A stretch of 64,000 bases of DNA, from positions 1-64,000 of the forward strand of contig PLDK01000030.1 of NCBI GenBank assembly GCA_003135135.1, read 5' to 3'. A program made the position numbers and the translations under genes. Source of the stretch: Deltaproteobacteria bacterium (GTDB lineage Bacteria > Desulfobacterota > Binatia > Binatales > Binataceae). This document shows positions 8,242 to 15,441 of the stretch, piece by piece. Every line of letters starts with the position of its first letter. The first letter of the stretch is position 1. The notes beneath the pieces were generated by a model, which was not told where the DNA came from, made no database searches, and saw only the letters and a program-made list of their open reading frames with translations.

Positions 8242-9353
8242 CTGCCACTCCGATAACTTCCGACTCGAATGGTTTGCACATCATCTGCGAGCGCCTGCGC
8301 GCACTGCGTTGGCTTGCCGCTCACGTGTACGGCGCGCTGCGCCCACTTCCCGCAATAGTCACACTGGTTGCAATCGAGCAAACAATGGTCGTCCTGGAAG
8401 AAGCGCAGGAAGCCATCGAGCTCCGCGCTGTCGATTCGGACGACCAACGGCTCCGGCTCCTCGCCGAAGAGCTTGTGAGGGGGCTGGATGCCGACGAGGA
8501 GGCGGGCGATGTCCTCGCAGTGCCTCGAGTGGTACGCGTTGGCGACCATGGCGATCCAATCGGTGTGCGAGCTTGGTCCCTCTTCCATCTTTTCACGGCC
8601 GGCGATCTTGAACAGGTCGATGCCCAAGTTTTCGTAGACGCCCAGATCTTCGGGTCTGACCCATGGTGAGCGAAGATGCTCGGCGGCGTCATTGAGTTTG
8701 AAAAGCGAGCAACGGTAGTAGCAGTAGTCGACGTAGTATCGGCTGGTGATACTTTCCCCCGAATGGGAAATCATATTGGAGTGATACTGGCGGATGGGGC
8801 AGCTCAGCAGGCACCCCTCATTGACCACCAGCGAGATACGGCAGCCGACCGCCTTGCGGATCGCCTCGAGACGGCGGAAGTCGCGATTAATCTGGGGATC
8901 GAGATGAATCACGGTGGCGCCCAGGTCGTCGAAGAATTTCGCCTTGCGGGCGTCGTTGACGGAGGCGAGCACCGAAATGTGGAGCTCGAGAGCGGGAAAA
9001 TTCTCGCGCACCAGCTCCATGACGAACGGGTTGGCCGTGACGACAGCCGCTGCGCCGATATCGACCAGCCACTGGAGACGCTGCAAGAGCTGACCGCGGC
9101 CTTCTTCGGAATATTCCTTGTTGCCCAGACAGGTGGCGTTCATGACGTAGACGAGACGAATGCCTTGCTGCGAGGCTTGTGAAACATGGAGCGCGATATC
9201 GTCTTCGCTGGCGTCCGACAGCATCTGCGAGGAGCGAAGCGTAGCCTCGCTCGGCAGGCTTCCGTAAATGTAATCGGGCTTGAACGGCGCAATTTGCGCG
9301 ATCAGTTCGGGATCCCAATTGGTCGGGAGCATCAGTTTCATCGGCGTCTCCAT
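8238..9353 (-). CDS. U32-family iron-sulfur protein (UbiU/UbiV-like fold)
   Basis: A 371-residue protein of the peptidase U32 superfamily, whose studied members (UbiU, UbiV, RlhA, TrhP) are iron-sulfur proteins of hydroxylation reactions rather than peptidases. The core reads as a TIM-barrel (LHISVLASVNDARKAKFFDD, VIHLDPQINRD). It is followed by the U32 cysteine set NEGCLLSC (C181, C185) and DYCYYRC (C211, C215). A second cysteine group lies near the C-terminus, CLLDCNQCDYC (C324, C328, C331, C334), enough for another cluster. It overlaps the PaaK-like gene by one base and the membrane-protein gene by four. Its place in this cluster suggests oxygen-independent hydroxylation or a redox tailoring step; this is inference. 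Confidence 0.7.
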   Translation of the reverse strand: METPMKLMLPTNWDPELIAQIAPFKPDYIYGSLPSEATLRSSQMLSDASEDDIALHVSQASQQGIRLVYVMNATCLGNKEYSEEGRGQLLQRLQWLVDIGAAAVVTANPFVMELVRENFPALELHISVLASVNDARKAKFFDDLGATVIHLDPQINRDFRRLEAIRKAVGCRISLVVNEGCLLSCPIRQYHSNMISHSGESITSRYYVDYCYYRCSLFKLNDAAEHLRSPWVRPEDLGVYENLGIDLFKIAGREKMEEGPSSHTDWIAMVANAYHSRHCEDIARLLVGIQPPHKLFGEEPEPLVVRIDSAELDGFLRFFQDDHCLLDCNQCDYCGKWAQRAVHVSGKPTQCAQALADDVQTIRVGSYRSGR

Positions 9354-10645
9354 CAGCTCCTGGGGAGTTGTAGCTCGCGGCCGTCGAGCACCTGGCGGAA
9401 ACCCCAGTTGACTCTGAGGTCGCCGAGCCAGACGAGGTCGGCGCTGGCGACTCCGAGTTGCTCGCGCAGGCGCGCTTGCAGTTTGGCCGGGTCGTGCGCC
9501 TCACCTTCGATGGCGACGGTCAGGACGCCGGCGCGCGCATTGGCCTCGCGGATCAGCAAGACGTTGCGGCCTACCAGAGTGGGGTCTTCCTCGATGCACA
9601 TCCGGACGTCGTAGGCGGTGATTATCCGGTCGCCGACGAGCACGCTGCTCTCGGGACGTCCGTAAATCTTCAGTCTGCGAAAACCACAACCGCACGGGCA
9701 TTGCCCGGGCGCGAATGCGGCAATGTCACCAGTGTCGTAACGCACGAATACGCTCCCGGCGGTGGAGAGCTTGGTAACGATCAGACGACCGCGAGAACCG
9801 GGCGCGACCGGAATGCCGGCATCGTCGAGGACTTCGAGGTAGCAGACGTCCTCGTGCACGTGGGGAGCGGTATGCCATCGGCATTCGTCAATCGCAGCGC
9901 CTTCCTGCGTTCCACCGCGTTCGAAGACATCTTCGACTTCGAGGCGGTCGCGAAGGAACTCGCGCATGCGCGGCGTAAGCGGCAAACCCACGACGACGAC
10001 CGAGCGTACTCCCTTGAAAAGCTGGTGCGGCCGATTCGTGGCGCCGTGGCTGCCTCGAATCAGGGAGAGCAGGAACGGCGCGGTGGTCGTGATGAATTCC
10101 GGGCGCTGTGAGGAGAGCGTATGAAGGAAGGAGTCGGTGAACTCGGAGCCCATACTTCCCCAGAAAAACGCGCAGCGCCCGCCCAAGCGTGCGATCGCGT
10201 GAGCCTCGCAGGCGGCGAGACGGTGCCATACCGGGCTCATCAACAGGGCAGTCATCCCGGAGCGGAATCCCGCCCAACGAAAGCCGCGCATCGTCGGCTG
10301 TATGTATGCTTCCTCTTCCTCCGCGCTCAGCCATACGAGCAGCGGAGCGCCTGAAGTGCCGCGCGTACTGAATGCGACCGGGCCCTGATGCGGATTGGTC
10401 CAGCCGTCACCCGCTTCTACAAGGTCATGCTTTGAAATCGTCGGGAAGCGCTCGAAATCTTCGAGCGAACGAAGCGGCCCGGGTTCGACGCCAGCCCGGT
10501 CCCACAGTTTGCGGTAGAATGGAACGTCGAAGTAAGCGTGGTTGGTGACCTCGCGCAGACGGCCGGTCTGCCAAGCAGTCAATTGCGCGCCCGAAAGGGT
10601 CTCGATTAGGTCGTTTCGCGCGCAGCCTGAAGTAGTGTCACGCAT
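9353..10645 (-). CDS. Phenylacetate-CoA ligase-like adenylate-forming enzyme
   Basis: A 430-residue PaaK-type member of the ANL superfamily. The N-terminal segment (tyrosine-rich, VPFYRKLWDRAGV, then FPTISKHDL) is typical of PaaK. The phosphate loop is STRGTSGAPLLV (about residues 93-104). The adenylate-binding acid is in FERGGTQEG, the ribose-binding motif is VRYDTGD, and the hinge region is near RLKIYGRPESSVLVG. A C-terminal domain with a PaaK-like tail is present, so the enzyme looks complete and probably activates a carboxylic acid as AMP ester or CoA thioester. The substrate cannot be read. It is the only intact member of three adjacent ligase-like genes. Confidence 0.8.
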   Translation of the reverse strand: MRDTTSGCARNDLIETLSGAQLTAWQTGRLREVTNHAYFDVPFYRKLWDRAGVEPGPLRSLEDFERFPTISKHDLVEAGDGWTNPHQGPVAFSTRGTSGAPLLVWLSAEEEEAYIQPTMRGFRWAGFRSGMTALLMSPVWHRLAACEAHAIARLGGRCAFFWGSMGSEFTDSFLHTLSSQRPEFITTTAPFLLSLIRGSHGATNRPHQLFKGVRSVVVVGLPLTPRMREFLRDRLEVEDVFERGGTQEGAAIDECRWHTAPHVHEDVCYLEVLDDAGIPVAPGSRGRLIVTKLSTAGSVFVRYDTGDIAAFAPGQCPCGCGFRRLKIYGRPESSVLVGDRIITAYDVRMCIEEDPTLVGRNVLLIREANARAGVLTVAIEGEAHDPAKLQARLREQLGVASADLVWLGDLRVNWGFRQVLDGRELQLPRS

Positions 10646-10651
10646 CGCCGA

Positions 10652-11344
10652 TCAAATGCCTCGTCCGCGAGGTGACCATCCGATACACCAGTCGTGGATG
10701 CCCGCCGCACAGTGCGAAGGCCCGAACAGTTCGCCGCGCGACAGGTAGTAGGGCGGCGCGGCGAGGCGGAGGTTGCGAATCATCCGTCCGTCAACTTCGT
10801 AGAACCCTTCGCGGAGGTGGAAGCAGTCGCACTTGACGCACTGGGGTGCGAGCAGAAGGGCGCTTTCGACGTGCATGAAATGACGCGACGGCTGGAGGCG
10901 GACCGGATTGAGTGCGGGAGGCTCGTCGCCGAACACCACAATTGTCTTCATCGTGCGCTGTGCGAGATCCGCAAATCCCTTTTTGCGCAGCTCCGCCGAA
11001 AGCAGCTCGAGCACGTCTTCTCTGATCACGAGCGCATCGACGCTCAGTTGCGCCAACAGGGCGGGCGTGAGGGTGACCCGCTCCGCGGAAGCGTCGAGGC
11101 AAATAAAGCGGCCATCGAAACGCTCGGCGACACCGCGACGAAGGCCGGGCATCAGCAGACTCGAGCCGAGAAACGAGATGGGACTGCTGCCGTAGTCCTG
11201 AACCGCGATCGTTGAGCCGTCGGGGATGCCCATCATCCGGTAACACCAGGCGAGATGCTCCGCCCAGACGTCGAGGTCTCCGTCGCCGAAGGCAAGCTGG
11301 CCGCCGGGAACGTCGAACAACAGATATGGATTCTCAGTTGGCAC
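10652..11344 (-). CDS. Partial, degenerate adenylate-forming-enzyme-like protein
   Basis: A 230-residue protein starting at a GTG that overlaps the end of the upstream ligase-like gene by 11 bases. The open frame continues upstream to 11398, but only inside that gene. The fold resembles the N-terminal half of a PaaK-type ligase (HLAWCYRMMGIPDGSTIAVQ, then LLAQLSVDALVIREDVL, then MKTIVVFGDEPP). No phosphate loop, ribose motif or C-terminal domain is visible. The C-terminal part carries APQCVKCDCF and further cysteines, which could bind a metal. It is probably not an independent ligase; a scaffold or regulatory partner of the neighbouring PaaK-like enzyme is possible. I do not recognise a named family. 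Confidence 0.6.
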   Translation of the reverse strand: MPTENPYLLFDVPGGQLAFGDGDLDVWAEHLAWCYRMMGIPDGSTIAVQDYGSSPISFLGSSLLMPGLRRGVAERFDGRFICLDASAERVTLTPALLAQLSVDALVIREDVLELLSAELRKKGFADLAQRTMKTIVVFGDEPPALNPVRLQPSRHFMHVESALLLAPQCVKCDCFHLREGFYEVDGRMIRNLRLAAPPYYLSRGELFGPSHCAAGIHDWCIGWSPRGRGI

Positions 11345-12566
11345 TCGCGGCTCCCTGGCCGACGCGCGGGATGCCCTGCAGGGCAACCACGCCAACATGA
11401 TCCATCGTCGCGACCTGGTGCGTCCTCAGCGCGGTGCCGATTTTGGCACCGACGTTAAGCGCCGGCTCGACGTAGCCGACCATCGCGGACAGCGCCTCGA
11501 CGCCAACCTCCGCCTGATCGAGCATCTCCCACGGCACGATCGAAACCTTGCCGCTATCCGGATCGATCGGAATCAGAGAGACATTGACCAGCGGAAATCC
11601 GTGTCCATGCGGCGGAATCCAGGTGGGATGAGCGGCGACCAGAGGGCCGACCTCGGATAGTCCCCAGAGCGGAAAGATCGGGCGGCCGCATAGCGCTTCC
11701 ATATGCCGCCGCCATCGCGCCGCGAAAGATCCTGTCGATACGAAGACATAGGCAGACTGACTAATCATCGGCGGTATCCGACCGCCCGCCAACATTGCGT
11801 CGGCCTGGCTTCGTTGAATGATCATGTAGTTGTCAGTCACGAAGTCGGTCAACTCGCCGGTGTCGAACTGTTCGAGGCTGGCAAATACAACAGGCTTACC
11901 CTGTGAAATGGCCAGCAAAATACCTGTCAGCATCTCCCACGAGCCGATCACAGGTTCGGTGCATACAAACGGGATCTCGCGCAGCCGGGGAATGAACGCT
12001 GCCATCGAGGCGGCCATCGCCGACACAGAGAAATGTGAATGCGCGACCAGGCCACGGCCGCTCGGAATCAGTATCGCGGGCTCCGTCGCACGTATAGCTG
12101 TTCCCGCCGCGCTGAATGTCCCTTGCAGTTCGCTCCTGGCGACCATTCTGACGCCCGCGGCTTGCGCAGGCCCGGCGCCATCTGAGGTGATGAGCGCAGA
12201 AGCCTTCCCCTCGGCAAGCCGGGACGCAAGCTGCTCGGCGGAGTCCGCGGGATTTGCGAGCAAGACGCGGCGCCCGGCGAACAAACCGGCAAGGCACAGG
12301 CACAGGCTCTCGAGCGGATCAGGATCGGAGATCGCGATGGTGCCGGTGAGGCCGGCGGCCTGGATGCCGCCGGCCAGACTCAGGCTTTGCTCAAGTAGTT
12401 CACCGTAAGTGATGCGGACATTTTTGTCCACGACCGCGATGCGGTCCTTCATCGTCGCGAATCGCTGCCGGAACAGACGGCCGAGCGGCTGCTGCGCTAC
12501 CGGAACTCGTCGCGGGATGCCTGCAGGCCAATACCATGATGGCAACGCACCGCCGACTTTGGACAT
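11334..12566 (-). CDS. Truncated AMP-binding (acyl-CoA synthetase-like) protein
   Basis: A 410-residue relative of acyl-CoA synthetases. An N-terminal YGELLEQSLSLAGGIQ segment and a middle WGLSEVGPLVAAH motif (equivalent to the YGxTE adenylate motif) place it in the ANL superfamily. The usual serine/threonine/glycine phosphate loop followed by lysine is degenerate (ILIPSGRGLVAHSH). The protein ends shortly after the VSIVPWEML strand, without the C-terminal lid domain or its catalytic lysine. Full-length homologues are about 500 residues or more. It is likely catalytically altered or inactive. It sits three bases downstream of the second molybdopterin subunit, so it belongs to the same transcript. 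Confidence 0.65.
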   Translation of the reverse strand: MSKVGGALPSWYWPAGIPRRVPVAQQPLGRLFRQRFATMKDRIAVVDKNVRITYGELLEQSLSLAGGIQAAGLTGTIAISDPDPLESLCLCLAGLFAGRRVLLANPADSAEQLASRLAEGKASALITSDGAGPAQAAGVRMVARSELQGTFSAAGTAIRATEPAILIPSGRGLVAHSHFSVSAMAASMAAFIPRLREIPFVCTEPVIGSWEMLTGILLAISQGKPVVFASLEQFDTGELTDFVTDNYMIIQRSQADAMLAGGRIPPMISQSAYVFVSTGSFAARWRRHMEALCGRPIFPLWGLSEVGPLVAAHPTWIPPHGHGFPLVNVSLIPIDPDSGKVSIVPWEMLDQAEVGVEALSAMVGYVEPALNVGAKIGTALRTHQVATMDHVGVVALQGIPRVGQGAASAN

Positions 12567-12568
12567 GA

Positions 12569-15424
12569 CTATCCCTGAAAGGTCGCCTTCTCGTAATCGA
12601 TGTTGGTCTGCCTATCGCTCTGTGATGGCGCCCAGCTGAACAGCGTGTACTCGAAATGCCGATAGCCACCGGCAAAGTGGAGCCCTTTGGGCGGGCCAGG
12701 CATCAGGCCGTCCGCGGGCATGCCATTGGGATGCTGATACGGCTCCCAGGCATGGTAGATGACCAACTGATCCGGTCGCACGCAGGCGGACGGCTTCGCT
12801 CTCACCAGAAATTCGCCGTAGTCGTTGTACACGCGAATGAAGTCGTGGTCCTCGATGCCTTTTTCGCGCGCGGCAGTATTATTGATGAATGCGAACGGCT
12901 CGCCGCGATGCAGCTTCATCATTTCGAGCGAGGTATGCCAATTGGCGTGGATGCTCCACCGGACGTGGCCGCCGGTGATTCTCATGGGCTGATGACCGCC
13001 GATGTCGGGCGGCCGCTTACAGCGGACGAGGGCCTCGTCCGCTTCGACGAAGTATGGGTGATCGATGTAGAACGCGATGCGCCGGGTGGTGGTCGCGTAC
13101 GGGACCTTCAGTTCCACCTGGTCCCTCATTGGCACATGGACCTGGCGCGGCACCATATCCGAGCTCTGGCATACCATTCCGTGCCAGGGCGGACGCCCGC
13201 TCAGCCAGGCCTTGCCGTTCTTGCGCATGTTGGCGAGGTTAACGTCTTCACCGTCAAGGCTGGTGAGCCATCCCAGCTCGCCGAGCGCATGGAGGCAGTC
13301 ATCGACCATGCGCTCTTCGTCGGCGTTGGTCTCGCCATAGCGGTTGCCGTAAGTCGCCCGCCAGTACAGGTCGTCGACGATGACCTCACGGTTTTCGCCG
13401 GCCTTGTACTTTTCGATGCCGCGGGCCTTCAGGTGCTTCGCGATGCTGCCCAACACGCCAAGCGCAATCTGGCGATCCGATCGGGACTCTCCCTGCATCG
13501 GTACCGACTGATCGGTGAAGCATAGCAGCCGCGTGTCGGGCGTCGAGTACTTTACATCCGCGTACTCATAGTAAGAGGCGGATGGCAATACATAGTCTGC
13601 ATAAAGACCGGTCGTGCTCCAGCGCGGATCGAAAACGACGATCGTTTCGAGCTTCGGCCATAGGGTCTTTATATAGGTATTCATGCCGCCGCGATGACGG
13701 CGCAGCGGATTCGATCCTGATACGAACATGGCGCGCGGTGTGACTTTCTGGTCGAATCCGTCCCACCAGCCCTTGGCGACTGCGTCTTCGGCGTAGTCAC
13801 TGATCTTCTTGTCCGTATATGGATCGTGCAGATGCTTGTCCCAGACTTCCTTGTATCCGGCGTGGCGATACCAGAGAAAAACCCCGGGCGTGAGCGTGCC
13901 TGACATTTTCAGGCCCTCATGCGCCGTGCCGTTGGCGGCCTCGACCGGCGGCATCGTGGGGTCCATCTTAAGGCGCGTCTTGTAATCCTCCATCATCATC
14001 TGGGTCACGGTCGCGGCCGCGGCGATCGGGTTGTCCGATTCAATCACCTGCTTCGGCATTCCGGAGACAGCCGCCATCGAGGCCGAGATCTCCGTTCCCG
14101 GCGACCATCCCTGAGTGCCGGTGCCCGGTTTGCCGACGTTGCCGGTCAGCGCAAGGATGTAGCAATACGAGCGCTCGAGCAGATCGCCGTGATAGAGCTT
14201 GCCCGTAATGAAGTTGATATAGCCGAAGATCTTGCGGGGCGGCCGGCAGAGCTCGGCGATCTGCTGGAGCATGTCCGGGTGAACACCCGACATCTCATGG
14301 ACCTTCTCCGGCGTATAGCCGTCAAGGCGTTCCTTGAGCAGGCTGAAAACCGATCTGACGTCGAGCTTGGTCCCGTCTTTCAGGCGCACGCTGGTGCGCG
14401 TGTCGAGGGCATAGTCGGCGGCCATTTCAAGCGTGCCCTTCGGCATCTGCACGGGCTGTCCGGTCGCGGAGTCGATTGCATAGAACTGTTCCGGGTCTCC
14501 GCCCTCGCGCAGGTGGGCTTCTGTCAGGAACCGGCCATCATCTGATCGAACCAGGATTGGCAGATCGGTCTGTTCCTTGACGAAGTGCTCGTCGATCCAT
14601 CCGTTGTCGATCAGAATCTTTGCTACCCCGAGCCACAGCGCGGGATCCGCCGACCAGTCGATGGGCACCCAGATGTCGGCGAACTGGCATGAAGGATTCT
14701 TGTCCGGTGCGACGGCGATTATCTTGGCGCCGCGATAGCGGGCTTCCAGGATGTAGTGAATGTCTGGAATGTTCGCATACACCGGGTTGGACATCAGGAT
14801 GATGGTGTCGGGCAGGAACCAGTTCTCGATGCCGGGCGCGTGATGCATCTCGCCAAAGGTCAGCCACTGGCCGACCTTGAAGTCGCCGGTCACGAAGTCG
14901 AGATCGAAGCTCACTCCACCGAGTAACGAAGTCATGCCGGTGGTCGAGCCTTCTGCGGCGCCGCGAAACACCCCGATGCCGTTGGCGGCGTGGTCGTCAA
15001 TCAAAGCCTTGGGGCCGTATTTCTGGATGACACCGGCAATCTTGTCGCCGATTTCCTCGAAGGCCTGGTCCCAGGAGATCTTTTCCCATTTCCCGCTGCC
15101 GCGCTCGCCCGCCCGCTTCATCGGGTGCAGCACTCTGTCGGGTCCGTACATCGCGCGCGAATGTTGATAGCCCTTCTGGCATCCGCGCGGATTGTAGTCG
15201 GGCACCTTCGAGTCGGGGTCGTCGAACTCCGGATAGGTGCACGAGATCTCCTCGCGAATCACCTTGCCGTCCTTGGCATAGACCCGGAAGGGACAACTGC
15301 CGGGGTAGCAGTTGACCCGATGAGTCCCCCACTTGCAGCTATCCCATTCAAAATATTGGCGCTGCTCCTGCACAGAATCCCGTCTCGCCCCGGAGTTCTG
15401 AGGCTTATCCGATTCGTTTGCCAT
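12569..15424 (-). CDS. Molybdopterin oxidoreductase catalytic subunit, second copy
   Basis: A 951-residue catalytic subunit of the DMSO reductase superfamily, closest in layout to the NarG/EbdA/SerA (type II) group. The N-terminal cluster ligands read THRVNCYPGSC followed by YNPRGCQKG (H35, C39, C44, C82), the histidine-first pattern of that group. The aspartate expected to bind molybdenum is in VTGDFKVGQ (D181). Pterin-binding segments include SGSNPLRRHRGGMNTY and DPRWSTTGLYADYVLPSASYY. The C-terminal dinucleotide-binding domain is complete (HVRWSIHANWH, AWEPYQHPNG). There is no twin-arginine leader, so it is probably cytoplasmic, unlike exported EbdA, SerA or DdhA. It is a clear paralogue of the gene just upstream and lies 17 bases after it. 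Confidence 0.88.
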   Translation of the reverse strand: MANESDKPQNSGARRDSVQEQRQYFEWDSCKWGTHRVNCYPGSCPFRVYAKDGKVIREEISCTYPEFDDPDSKVPDYNPRGCQKGYQHSRAMYGPDRVLHPMKRAGERGSGKWEKISWDQAFEEIGDKIAGVIQKYGPKALIDDHAANGIGVFRGAAEGSTTGMTSLLGGVSFDLDFVTGDFKVGQWLTFGEMHHAPGIENWFLPDTIILMSNPVYANIPDIHYILEARYRGAKIIAVAPDKNPSCQFADIWVPIDWSADPALWLGVAKILIDNGWIDEHFVKEQTDLPILVRSDDGRFLTEAHLREGGDPEQFYAIDSATGQPVQMPKGTLEMAADYALDTRTSVRLKDGTKLDVRSVFSLLKERLDGYTPEKVHEMSGVHPDMLQQIAELCRPPRKIFGYINFITGKLYHGDLLERSYCYILALTGNVGKPGTGTQGWSPGTEISASMAAVSGMPKQVIESDNPIAAAATVTQMMMEDYKTRLKMDPTMPPVEAANGTAHEGLKMSGTLTPGVFLWYRHAGYKEVWDKHLHDPYTDKKISDYAEDAVAKGWWDGFDQKVTPRAMFVSGSNPLRRHRGGMNTYIKTLWPKLETIVVFDPRWSTTGLYADYVLPSASYYEYADVKYSTPDTRLLCFTDQSVPMQGESRSDRQIALGVLGSIAKHLKARGIEKYKAGENREVIVDDLYWRATYGNRYGETNADEERMVDDCLHALGELGWLTSLDGEDVNLANMRKNGKAWLSGRPPWHGMVCQSSDMVPRQVHVPMRDQVELKVPYATTTRRIAFYIDHPYFVEADEALVRCKRPPDIGGHQPMRITGGHVRWSIHANWHTSLEMMKLHRGEPFAFINNTAAREKGIEDHDFIRVYNDYGEFLVRAKPSACVRPDQLVIYHAWEPYQHPNGMPADGLMPGPPKGLHFAGGYRHFEYTLFSWAPSQSDRQTNIDYEKATFQG

Positions 15425-15441
15425 TTTTTTAGCCTCTATGA

